From Geitlerinema sp. BBD 1991-9 (lineage in GTDB: Bacteria > Cyanobacteriota > Cyanobacteriia > Cyanobacteriales > Geitlerinemataceae), in NCBI GenBank assembly GCA_001657325.1, contig LWRO01000005.1, forward strand, positions 1-64,000: DNA of 64,000 nucleotides, in the 5' to 3' direction. Every line of letters begins with the position of its first letter. The first letter of the stretch is position 1. A program made the translations under genes and the position numbers. The notes under the pieces are model-generated. The model was not told where the DNA came from. It worked only from the letters and a program-made list of their open reading frames with translations, and searched no databases. Below are positions 9,873 to 19,000 of this stretch, in pieces.

Positions 9873-10880
9873 CTATTCCTCACGCTCGATCCCTGCTGTG
9901 CTTTCTGACTTCCACTCGATCCAGGGATGACGCACGAGGGCAATCGCTCCCCCTGGAAAGGGATCGGTTTGCGTGCGGTTTGGGGCTTCGATCAGTGCTG
10001 TCAGTTTTTCGATATGCTCGAAATTGGGGGCAACCGCAAGGTGTTGCTGGAGAAATTGACGTAGAGATCGCCGCCGCAGGGCGAGATCGGCTTCTTGGAA
10101 CGGTCGACGATCGAGCCTTATGGGACGATGTCGATCGTCGATCGATCGCCGTAACAGTTTTTCGGCTTCTCTTTCCAGATATGCTACGTCTGCTCGCAAG
10201 AGTTCGGCCGTTCTAGCCAGGGTCGTTTCGACATTAGGATTGAAGTGGTTGCGAAGATAGGGCAACAGTTCTAAGCGAATGCGGTTGCGCGCGTAGTTTA
10301 ACGCTTGGTTCGTCGGATCGTCCCAAACCCTCAAAGCCTGTTGCTGACAAAACTGGGCGGTTTCAGTGCGCGAGATTTCTAACAACGGCCGCACGAGGAC
10401 CACGCCATGCGCCAGATCTCGCTGCCACGCCAAAGCCTGTAAACCATTGCTGCCAGCACCGCGTAGGAGGTTATAGAGTAAGGTTTCAGCTCGATCGCTC
10501 TGGGTGTGTCCCGTTACGACGACAGCAAAGCCTTCGCGTTGGGCAATATCGCTCAGTTCGCCATACCGCCACTGACGCGCCTCGGCTTCGCGGGAGACGA
10601 TTTGAGTGGCGACGCGCTGGAAACAGGGAAGATGCCAACGTTGTGCGAGTTCGCAGACGTACTGGGCATTAGCAGCTGAATCCGAGCGCCAGCGGTGATC
10701 GCAGTGGGCGATCGCGAGTTCCCAACTCCATTTAGGTTGTAAATCTAACAGCAATTTGGCCAAGCACAGGGAATCCTGTCCACCCGACACGGCGATGAGA
10801 ATTCGATCGCTTCGAGAAAGCAATCGACGCTGTTTGAGGATGCCGTGAACTCGAGCGTGTAGGGGAGTCCAAAGAGACAT
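9873..10880 (-). CDS. tilS: tRNA(Ile)-lysidine synthase TilS
   Basis: A 335-aa ATP-dependent enzyme that adds lysine to C34 of the CAU-anticodon tRNA-Ile. The PP-loop motif SGGQDS is at residues 32-37, followed by the family-typical IAHCDHRWR and VVTGHTQSDRAETLLYNLLRG. The length suits the short cyanobacterial form without the full C-terminal domains. It converges on hmpF, with 66 bp between the stop codons. Confidence 0.95.
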   Translation of the reverse strand: MSLWTPLHARVHGILKQRRLLSRSDRILIAVSGGQDSLCLAKLLLDLQPKWSWELAIAHCDHRWRSDSAANAQYVCELAQRWHLPCFQRVATQIVSREAEARQWRYGELSDIAQREGFAVVVTGHTQSDRAETLLYNLLRGAGSNGLQALAWQRDLAHGVVLVRPLLEISRTETAQFCQQQALRVWDDPTNQALNYARNRIRLELLPYLRNHFNPNVETTLARTAELLRADVAYLEREAEKLLRRSIDDRHRPIRLDRRPFQEADLALRRRSLRQFLQQHLAVAPNFEHIEKLTALIEAPNRTQTDPFPGGAIALVRHPWIEWKSESTAGIEREE

Positions 10881-10964
10881 CAGGAGAATTTACGATTGAC
10901 GATTGGCAATTGAGGACTCTGTTATTTGTGTTGGTGATGAGGAATTTAAGGAGTGTTGAAGCTA

Positions 10965-12347
10965 TCAGCCTAACAGCAACAATTGCGGTTTGACAATCAT
11001 CACTAAGCCAAAAAACAGCATAAACAAACCACCCACGAGCTTTAACACGCGCCCTTGTTGTTCCGTCACCCGAGACGATTTAAAGGAGTAGATAAAGTTG
11101 GCAAGAATTGCAAATAACGGAATTGCATAAATTCCAGCATATAAAATCGTCCACGATACGCCACAGCCATTCAGTCCGCCACGACAGTACTGAACGAGAC
11201 TGGCCATATAAACCGTGGGTAAAATTGCCGTACACCCGAGTTCGATGAGGTTTACGAAAACGGCAAGCACGACAGTTCCACCGAGTGCGGTAAAAAACAA
11301 ACGTCGATCGCGATTCGATCTTTGAAGGTCGCGAACGATCGATCCTGCTTTTTTGGTGATGGTCGCTTGTTGCTTGTCAGATAAAGTCAGGGAAATTGAT
11401 TTTTTAAAAAAGAAATAATCTTTGATATTGATGATTCCCGCAATTGTAATAACACTCCCCAAGATCCACATAAACAACGATCCGTAACGCTCGATAAATA
11501 CTGAGCCAACAGATATCATTAACATAATAAAAACAAAATAAATGACGGCTGATGTGGCAATAAATGTCGTCCCGATTGCCATCATATCTCGTCGGCTTTT
11601 GGTATAGGTGAGAAGCGACAGCAGAATGATTAACACAGCAAACGCACAGGGGTTAAATCCATCCGCTAATGCAATTGTGGTAACAAATAGTGGAAACGGC
11701 AAACTTTGAGCAAATCCGCGAACGATCGTGTCGGGTGTCAAAGCGACAAACGTAAATAAACTCAGGATGAGAAGTGCCAAAAATCCACCCATCCAGTATC
11801 GCTTCTTCTGGGCTGTTTGTAGGCGGTTGCGAATGAAGGGATAGCTGACGAGGTAAATACCCGATAGACTAAAGACATACCACGGAAGTCCCGACGAGGG
11901 TTGCGATTGCTCTTCGGGAAGCAGAATATCGATGTGGGCTTCTTCTTCAATCGCTCGAATAATTTGATTGCGATATCCTGAATAGCCCCGATACACTGGA
12001 TTGTATTCGAGTTCGCCATCTTCTTCGGTATAACCGATAAATGAAATGTCTCCAATAAAAGTTCGCGGAACGGCAGCGTTGGTAATATCGTACTCTCGTC
12101 GAAATTCTTCCCAAATGCTTGGACTTTGCGTCACTTCGTAAGAGAGGACTCGCACCTCGTCGTAGGTTTCGTCGATGTATTCCATCAACGGCTCTTGTTT
12201 CATGCAGTGCGGACAAGTAGCACTATAAAAAAAGTAAACGTCTAAAACGTCTTCTGCCGCCCAGGCAGAATTCGGCTGTATCGTAAAAAGAAGTGAAATC
12301 CAGAGTAAGCAAGACAGTAAAAATTTCAACATACGATCGAAAGTCAT
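10965..12347 (-). CDS. thioredoxin-like / CcdA-DsbD-type transmembrane fusion protein
   Basis: A 460-aa predicted membrane thiol-redox protein. Order: signal peptide (~1-30, ending NSAWA), a periplasmic thioredoxin-like domain with the redox motif CPHC (Cys45 and Cys48), one membrane helix (~153-172), then about seven more helices. The membrane part carries GFNPCAF (~232) and ELGCTAILP (~370), two intramembrane cysteines placed as in the CcdA/DsbD electron-transfer family. The start ATG has CAGGAG upstream. Inference: it moves reducing equivalents across the membrane to or from its own thioredoxin domain. It is divergent from the rhodanese gene, which together with the ArsR regulator suggests a sulfur/thiol function; a cytochrome c assembly role is the alternative because ccsA is 1.6 kb away. 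Confidence 0.8.
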   Translation of the reverse strand: MTFDRMLKFLLSCLLWISLLFTIQPNSAWAAEDVLDVYFFYSATCPHCMKQEPLMEYIDETYDEVRVLSYEVTQSPSIWEEFRREYDITNAAVPRTFIGDISFIGYTEEDGELEYNPVYRGYSGYRNQIIRAIEEEAHIDILLPEEQSQPSSGLPWYVFSLSGIYLVSYPFIRNRLQTAQKKRYWMGGFLALLILSLFTFVALTPDTIVRGFAQSLPFPLFVTTIALADGFNPCAFAVLIILLSLLTYTKSRRDMMAIGTTFIATSAVIYFVFIMLMISVGSVFIERYGSLFMWILGSVITIAGIINIKDYFFFKKSISLTLSDKQQATITKKAGSIVRDLQRSNRDRRLFFTALGGTVVLAVFVNLIELGCTAILPTVYMASLVQYCRGGLNGCGVSWTILYAGIYAIPLFAILANFIYSFKSSRVTEQQGRVLKLVGGLFMLFFGLVMIVKPQLLLLG

Positions 12348-12716
12348 GTTCGATCTCCTGAAATCGAATGAAAGGTTAAGGTTCGACAGCGACCCTAATC
12401 TCCTAAGATGGTTAGATTGTAGACGCTTAAACCGAGTTAAAACTCAATCCAATTGCTTTGATTAATTTATGTTACCCAGAGTGGTGTTTTGGGTTTCAAA
12501 CTCAGGTTTATGTTAAGAGCTTCAACGACCGACTGTCTCAGTAAATCCCGGACTGTGAAACTCCCTTTCTAATCTTAATTCGTCTTTCCGAAAAAATCGA
12601 TCGCTCGATCGATAAGATTTTTAAAGTGAAGATTTGGTAATTGATTTAAACAAAAATTTATGATAATTAATTGGTTTAGAAGCACTCACTAAATACGGAG
12701 AAGGACTCTGAACCTA
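12348..12716. promoter_or_regulatory. divergent AT-rich upstream region between Trx-CcdA and rhodanese genes
   Basis: A 369-bp AT-rich region without a gene. It should hold both divergent promoters. AT-rich partial repeats (for example AATTTATGATAATTAATT near 12655-12672) could be operator sequence for the nearby ArsR regulator, but I see no clean inverted repeat and make no assignment. Confidence 0.45.
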
Positions 12717-13208
12717 TTGCAACGCCTTCTATATTCGAGCGTGACGGTCGTTCTCGTGACGTTACTATCGATGGGGGGATGGATCTTTCCGAGCCTAGCA
12801 ACCCCGATCGATCCCCCAACTGCACTGACAGAGGAAGCCGTCGATCGATGGCTGGCGGCGATTCCCAACGACTACTACACGATAAAAAACGTTAAACAAC
12901 TCAAACAGTTTATCGAAACGCGCTCTCCCGTCCTCATCGACGTTCGAGAACCCGCAGAATACCAACGGGGACATCTTCCAGGGGCGGCGAACGTTCCGCT
13001 ACGAAACCTGGCTGACCGTCGCGACCTCATTCCCGTCGATCGACCGGTCGTCCTTTACTGCACGACTGGCTACCGAACGGCGTTGGGGGTGGCGGCTTTG
13101 ACCCTGTTGGGATACGACAACGTTTCGGGATTCGTCCCAAGTTTCCAAGGCTGGAAAACGGCGGGCGAACCCATCGAAATATCGTCGCCGCTGGAAGCGT
13201 TTTTTTAA
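12717..13208 (+). CDS. periplasmic rhodanese-domain protein
   Basis: A 163-aa protein with an N-terminal signal peptide (~1-29, cleavage near SLATP) and one rhodanese domain (~52-155). The active-site loop is CTTGYRT with catalytic Cys115; the family motif LIDVREPAEYQRGHLPGA is present. Rhodanese domains carry persulfide sulfur on this cysteine. The start is read as TTG with a GGAGAAGG ribosome-binding site upstream. It is divergent from the thioredoxin-CcdA gene and converges on the ArsR regulator, 22 bp between stops. Substrate unknown; sulfane-sulfur transfer is an inference from the domain. Confidence 0.85.
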   Translation: MQRLLYSSVTVVLVTLLSMGGWIFPSLATPIDPPTALTEEAVDRWLAAIPNDYYTIKNVKQLKQFIETRSPVLIDVREPAEYQRGHLPGAANVPLRNLADRRDLIPVDRPVVLYCTTGYRTALGVAALTLLGYDNVSGFVPSFQGWKTAGEPIEISSPLEAFF

Positions 13209-13230
13209 AATCGAAGTCACCCCATAACAG

Positions 13231-13578
13231 CTACATCGATTGTTGGAACGCCTTGAGATGTTCCGAGTGTTGAGCTTGTGCTTCGAGGTGAACTGAAAGT
13301 CGATCGCACACTAACTCGCACAGTTGGAACACCACCGGATCGCTAATCTCGTAATAGACGCTAACCCCTTTTGGCGTCCGCTTGATAAATCCCGCTTGGG
13401 TGAGAATTTTTAAATGTTTCGAGACGTTAGCTTGTCCGAGTCCCGTGATGTCTGAGATTTCCGAAACGTTTTTCGTCCCCGACTTCAAAGCGCACAGGAC
13501 GAGCAAACGACTCACTTCTGACAACACTTTGAAGTAATCCGAAACTTTGGTGAGGACAGCGATCGATTTGACCTGCAT
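13231..13578 (-). CDS. ArsR-family regulator with candidate thiol-sensing cysteines
   Basis: A 115-aa winged-helix repressor of the ArsR family. The DNA-binding helix is ISDITGLGQANVSKHLKILTQAGF (~41-64), followed by the wing around KRTPKGVSVYYEI. Cysteines are Cys29 in LLVLCALKSG and Cys87/Cys91 in QLCELVCDRL. One cysteine in the third helix paired with one in the last helix is the layout of persulfide-sensing BigR/SqrR proteins; the ELCVC(E)DLC metal box typical of SmtB is not seen. With the rhodanese and thioredoxin-CcdA genes beside it, a sulfide/persulfide-responsive role is plausible but unproven. Confidence 0.8.
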   Translation of the reverse strand: MQVKSIAVLTKVSDYFKVLSEVSRLLVLCALKSGTKNVSEISDITGLGQANVSKHLKILTQAGFIKRTPKGVSVYYEISDPVVFQLCELVCDRLSVHLEAQAQHSEHLKAFQQSM

Positions 13579-13930
13579 TCTTTTTAAGTTCTACACTTTT
13601 GCCCTATTTTATCCAGTCCTTCGACGTTCTTTGTCTCGAGAAGTCAGTTAAGTGTCTGAAAACACTGGTGAATACAGGCCCAAAGTCTCTTCTCATCTGT
13701 ATTACAGCAGATCGTTTGGGGTTCGCGACCGTTCTCATCGAGGTTCGATCTCGATCGGAACGAATACGGTCTCTGCCTCGGCAAACTCCCACGTGGCGGT
13801 GAGGGCAGCGTGCAAACTGCAATTCGTTTCATACGCTCGCTTTTTGCCGAGCCATACTCTTCGGCCCCAAAACTCGCTAGGATCGAATGCATAAATACTC
13901 GATGGAATCATCCTTTACGGAGAACACTCG
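13579..13930. other. intergenic region between arsR and ccsA
   Basis: A 352-bp gap. It should contain the arsR promoter (left) and the ccsA promoter (right); a GGAG ribosome-binding site precedes the ccsA ATG. Short open frames here show no recognisable protein features. Confidence 0.4.
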
Positions 13931-14929
13931 ATGGATTTGGTATCGCTCCAGCAGGTTCTAGACAACGTCTCGTTTGCCGTCCTCTTCGTCACGATGTTGG
14001 TTTACTGGGTTGGGGCAGCCTTTCCCCAACTGCCCCTTTCCACCTTCGGAACGGCGGGAATGGCTGTTGCTAACCTCTGTATCGCCACGCTACTCGGGGC
14101 GCGATGGTTAGAAGCGGGATACTTTCCCATTAGCAACCTGTACGAATCGCTCTTTTTCCTCACTTGGGGAATCACAGCGATTCACCTCATCGCTGAAAAT
14201 CGTAGCGGTAGTCGCCTCGTTGGCGTCGTCACTGCCCCCGTCGCTATGGGAATCGCGGCTTTTGCCGCACTGACGCTGCCCGACACGATGCAAACGTCTG
14301 CGCCCCTCGTTCCCGCCCTCAAATCAAACTGGCTGATGATGCACGTCAGCGTGATGATGCTCAGTTATGCCACGTTGATGGTGGGGTCGCTCCTGGCAAT
14401 TGCATTTCTGATCGTCACCCAGGGTCAAGACGTGGAGTTGCGGGGTAGTTCTGTGGGAACTGGGGCCTTTCGCGATCCCAAGCGCCTGTCTCAGCCCTCA
14501 GAGGGGCGAGAATCGGTTGCTACGGCATTTCAAAGCGCTCGCCAAGGAGGTGGCGTGGCGACGATCGATCGTCCTGCAACCGATTCGATCGCACTGTCTC
14601 CTCAACGTCTCAACCTCGCTGATACTCTCGATAACGTTAGCTACCGCGTTATCGGCTTGGGCTTTCCTTTGTTGACGATCGGCATTATTGCTGGTGCCGT
14701 TTGGGCGAACGAAGCGTGGGGAACTTACTGGAGTTGGGATCCGAAAGAAACTTGGGCGTTTATCACGTGGCTCGTTTTTGCGGCTTACCTACACGCTCGC
14801 ATTACGCGGGGATGGCAAGGTCGTCGTCCGGCACTTTTGGCTGCGGCGGGTTTTGTTGTCGTTTGGGTTTGCTATTTAGGCGTGAATCTTTTGGGTAAAG
14901 GATTGCACTCCTACGGCTGGTTTTTCTAG
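13931..14929 (+). CDS. ccsA: c-type cytochrome biogenesis protein CcsA (ResC/ycf5 type)
   Basis: A 332-aa multi-pass membrane protein of the system II cytochrome c maturation pathway, which exports heme and attaches it to apocytochromes outside the membrane. The WWD heme-binding segment is [18 protein letters not shown] (~262-280), with flanking conserved His residues ([12 protein letters not shown] and [13 protein letters not shown]). About seven membrane helices are visible. A soluble, low-conservation loop (~165-225) separates the two halves, usual for cyanobacterial members. Databases often call this protein CcsB. The Ccs1/ResB partner is not in the window. Confidence 0.92.
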   Translation: MDLVSLQQVLDNVSFAVLFVTMLVYWVGAAFPQLPLSTFGTAGMAVANLCIATLLGARWLEAGYFPISNLYESLFFLTWGITAIHLIAENRSGSRLVGVVTAPVAMGIAAFAALTLPDTMQTSAPLVPALKSNWLMMHVSVMMLSYATLMVGSLLAIAFLIVTQGQDVELRGSSVGTGAFRDPKRLSQPSEGRESVATAFQSARQGGGVATIDRPATDSIALSPQRLNLADTLDNVSYRVIGLGFPLLTIGIIAGAVWANEAWGTYWSWDPKETWAFITWLVFAAYLHARITRGWQGRRPALLAAAGFVVVWVCYLGVNLLGKGLHSYGWFF

Positions 14930-15177
14930 TACTCTGTTCGTTTAGAAATGACGGATGATTCAGTTGCCAAGCCACAACTATACAGGGCTTGCAAATAAAA
15001 TTCATCCCTCAATTTTGACGTTGAGTCAGATCGGTTCGCAGCAGGGACAATTGCGATAACGATCGATCCTAAGGTATCGTTACGCCATCGTTTACGCCCG
15101 TTGACCTTCTTCCCGCTGCTGTAACCCCGCTCTGCTACCCGGCATCAGTGGCTTAGACCGAACAGATACTCTCTTGT

Positions 15178-15295
15178 CTAGAGCGCCAGTACAGAAGTAA
15201 TGGTCGGGTGTGTTACGCGGATGAAAAATGGGTGGGAAATCCAGTTCATGAGATTTCCGCGTAACGCACCCAGCACTTTTGTACTGCTGCTCTAG
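15178..15295 (+). repeat. CTAG-ended MITE-like palindromic element, copy A
   Basis: A 118-bp element bounded by CTAG. The left arm runs CTAGAGCGCCAGTACAGAAG and then GTGTGTTACGCGG; the right arm, read in reverse complement, begins CTAGAGCAGCAGTACAAAAG and then GGTGCGTTACGCGG, giving imperfect ~43-bp terminal inverted repeats. Related copies are at 29070-29179, 58201-58284 and 59466-59583. No coding capacity. CTAG is the known target of IS630-type transposases with TA duplication, so an IS630/Tc1-derived MITE is likely (inference). Confidence 0.85.
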
Positions 15296-15298
15296 CAG

Positions 15299-15523
15299 CG
15301 GATTTAAGCAATGATAGTTTGATGGAGGGAGAGGGGAATGGAAGTGATGTGATTGTAGATTTTGAGTCGGGCAATCGGATTCGATTATGCAGAAGGATTA
15401 AAGTTTGCTAATTGAAGCATTTCTCAAAGCAAAAGCGATGTCACTATTTCGTCTTATTGCTATCTAGCGTCAGAATAATTCTAGATACAATTCTCAAATT
15501 GATTTATTGCTATTTAGCTTGCA
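15299..15523 (+). pseudogene. decayed copy of an RTX C-terminal tail
   Basis: This region is a degraded duplicate of the last ~270 bp of the RTX gene ending at 19719. Matching blocks include GATAGTTTGATGGAGGGAGA, GGAAGTGATGTGATTGTAGA and GTCACTATTTCGT, in the same order and orientation, ending with GCTATTTAGCTTG against GCCATTTAACTTG. A 27-base internal deletion, further indels and stop codons break the frame. It starts 4 bp after MITE copy A. Too decayed to encode a protein. Confidence 0.8.
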
Positions 15524-15759
15524 ATCGTTTGTCGGGTTCTATTGCAATCTCAAGTCAGTTGTGGTAATCCAATAGGCTAAAACTCTGTTGCAGCTAGGTT
15601 TCTGGATTTTTAAAGATATACAATCCACGTGGGATTTCTAATATTACACAGATTCAAAAAGGGGATAATACTAGGTTTTATAATGGATGGCAGAATTGCC
15701 CATCTAGGAATGGGAATGGTACAGGGCAATATAGCGCTACAGTTCGCGCTACACATACA
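15524..15759. other. intergenic, no gene seen
   Basis: AT-rich spacer between the RTX-tail remnant and the 87-bp repeat. A minus-strand open frame spanning 15610-15813 overlaps the repeat and has no recognisable features; I do not call it. Confidence 0.4.
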
Positions 15760-15846
15760 GCGTTTCTCAGTCTGATGAGGTACGACTTCAGGGCTTAACT
15801 CGTTGTGTAGCAAGGGCTATGTGTACTTCACTGGTCAGGGAAACGC
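15760..15846 (+). repeat. 87-bp inverted-repeat element, copy 1
   Basis: An 87-bp palindromic element. Ends GCGTTTCTC and GGGAAACGC form part of ~24-bp imperfect terminal inverted repeats (left arm ends TGATGAGGTAC; right arm starts GTACTTCA). A second copy of equal length and orientation is at 20107-20193. The internal conserved block is TGTAGCAAGGGC. No coding potential. Confidence 0.75.
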
Positions 15847-16002
15847 ACTACACGTAAAGTTTAGAACGTTGATGAAATCTGAAAACCTGTTGTAGTCAAC
15901 CTTGGATTTTTGACTTTTGACTTCTGCGTAGCGCTATACAACCGTTTCAGGCAACACTAACTGCAGCGATCGCATAAATATCGCTAGGGAGAAGCAAAAG
16001 GA

Positions 16003-19000
16003 ATGGCTACCATTACAGTTAACAGTTTGGCGGATAACTTGACCAGTGGGGATAGTCTGGTCACTCTACGCGAAGCCATTATTGCTGCCAATGGGGACAC
16101 CAGCACAGATTTAGGGGCAACGGGTTCGGGCGCAGACACGATCGTCCTTCCGGCGGGAACGTTTCAGTTTGCCCTCGGCGGTGGCGGCGAAGATATGTCG
16201 GCGATGGGCGACCTGGATATTTCAAGCGACATTACCATTCGCGGGCAGGGTATCGATGTTACCACCATCGATGGCCGGATGCTGGATGCGGTCTTCAACG
16301 TGCTCGGAGCAGGTAGCCTTACCCTAGAGAACTTGACGGTAACTGACGGGGAGGCAACCGCTGACAACAATACCTTTACTCCCGCGATCGGCAATGCCCC
16401 CAGAGGAAACGCTATCTCCGTCCTACCAGGTGGAGTGCTAAACCTCACTAACTCCCAAATTTCCGGCAATGCCATCACCGATGACGATGCTGTCATTTTG
16501 AACTATAACGGCACCGTTACCCTAGACAACGCCACCATTTCCGGCCACAACGGCTCTGCCAGCAGCGCCCATCTTATCCAAAATATTGGCAGTGGCGGTG
16601 GGACGGCGACCTTCAACGTCATCAATAACTCGACGATTTCGGGGAACACCATCGGAGGCAACAATCAGAGCTATCTCATCTACAACGATGGCGACAACGG
16701 CACCATCAATATGACGTTCCGGGACAGCACCATCTCCGGCAATGCGACCACGGGAACGAGGGGCAAATTCCTCTACAGCAAGTCGAGGGGAGGTGGAACT
16801 GGGAACTTAACCATTGACAACACCAACATCCTCAACAACTCCACATCGGGCACGGATGCTGATTTCTTGCACTTCGATGCAAGCTCCACGAACGGCACGT
16901 TTCAACTGACGAACTCAACAGTTTCGGGAAACACCACCTCGGCGGATCGAAGTACTTTCTTATATCTACGCGCTCAGAATGACGGAGCTGTGGTCAACTC
17001 GACGATCTCCGGTACCACATTTGACAGCAACGCGACCACTGGAAATTACGGGGATTTCCTCGTGCACACCGCCTCCGGCAGTCTAGGCGGACTGAGTACA
17101 ACCCTGACCAGTAGGGTAACCAACTCGACATTCACGAACAATACCTTCAACGCAAGCTACTCGGACGGGTTCTTGAACCAAACACTCGGTCGCGACTCGC
17201 AAGCGACCGTCACGTTCTGGGGGGTGACGATCTCCGGCAATTCGGCAGGAGGGGACTTGTTCGTGAATCAGGCACGAAACGCTGACGAGACTGTAACCAT
17301 CAATATCACCGATACCGCGATCGCGAATAACCAGGTGAATCAGTTTGGTAGTGGGGGTTCCACCTTCGACGCCAACCCTGCTGCTGGCACGCCGGGCACC
17401 TTGAACCTGAACGTGATGCGCTCCACGATCTCGGGCACCAGCGGTGGGAACGGTTCCACCTTTAACACCACCAACACGGGCGATCTGAACATCGATATTA
17501 TCGACTCTACGATCTCTGGTAATAGCACGACGGCAAACGGTGGTGCGATCCAAAGCACCATTGGTGCTGACATTACGGTTACCAACTCTACAATTTCTGG
17601 CAATAGCACGGCGGACAACGGCGGTGCGATCGCAGTTCTCTCCGGTGCTGCGATCTCGCTCAACAATGCCACGATCGCGGGAAACATGGCCAACCAAGGT
17701 GGCGGTATTTATGCCGAAGCGGGTGCGACGGTGAACGTCAACAACTCGATCGTCGTTGGCAATACCGGCACCAATCCTGATGTATCGGGTACGTTTAACA
17801 GCAACGGAGCCAACATCATCGGCGATCCCACAGGTAGCACCAGCTTTGGTGTCGATATAACCAACATTCCTGCCAGCAATGCGATCGATGTTGCCCTTGC
17901 CAACAACGGCGGCCCGACTCAAACCCACGCCTTGATTGCCGGTTCCCCTGCTATTAATGCTTCTATGGGAGGAACTGCCACCGATCAACGGGGAATTGCG
18001 GCTTTTGGAACTCGCGATATTGGAGCCTTTGAAACCCAAACTGAAATCGACGTTCTCAATCGCTCCACTAGCATTCCTGATGGCAGTACCTTAAGCCTGA
18101 GCACTCCAGTAGGGAGTACTTTGACCGTTCCCCTCACCGTTCGTAACGATGGGATCGATACATTGACCCTAATCGATCCCATTTCGCTGACCGGGGATGC
18201 CCAACTGTCTTTGGTGAGTACCAACTTCACCACTACCACCCTAGCTGCTGGAGCTAGTACCACCTTCGCTCTTCAGCTCGATGCCACCACCGCCGGAACC
18301 TTTACGGGAAACCTATCTTTTGGCAACAACGACCTCGACGAAAATCCCTATAATTTTGCCATTACCGCCACGGTGGAGAATCCAACGGTAGGGAATCCAC
18401 CTGAAAACACTGTTCCCACTACAGCCTTAGTCACAGATGCCAATACCGATTTAAGCGTTTCTGGTATTTCTGTTGCTGATGCCGATGGGGGTAATTTAGA
18501 AGTCACTCTCACTGCCAGTAACGGCACCTTAACCCTAGGTTCCACAACAGGACTAACCTTCACAACTGGTGATGGCACTCAAGACGCGAGCCTGACCTTT
18601 TCCGGTATCATTGCCGATCTCAACACAGCGTTATCGAATTTAACTTTTACCCCCGCAACAAATTTTAGTGGCGATACCAGTTTCACGATTTTGACCCGTG
18701 ATGGTCTTTTCTCGGATACGGATTCTGTTGCTATTACAGTTAACGCCTTGGCTTCTCCGCCGTCCACATCCACACCCGATCCCGTTGTTCCTGAGAACGA
18801 TTCTAATCCTGTCACTGTGGAACCGGATATCTGCCCTTTGGTGAATAATCCCCCGACGTTTCCATTTGTTAACTCGAATACCAGTACCCAAGTGGGGACA
18901 GAAAATAACGATTTGGTCGTGGCAACTGTTGATGGAGAAACAGTTGAGACTGGAGGTGGAAATGACTTGATTATCGCCTTGGATGGGAACGACAACCTAA

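Noticed and set aside
15610-15813. Minus-strand 67-codon frame
   Set aside because: It overlaps the 87-bp repeat, and a similar peptide arises from the second repeat copy; this is repeat sequence, not a gene.
17083-18039. Minus-strand 318-codon frame inside the RTX gene
   Set aside because: Shadow frame opposite repetitive beta-helix codons; no protein features.
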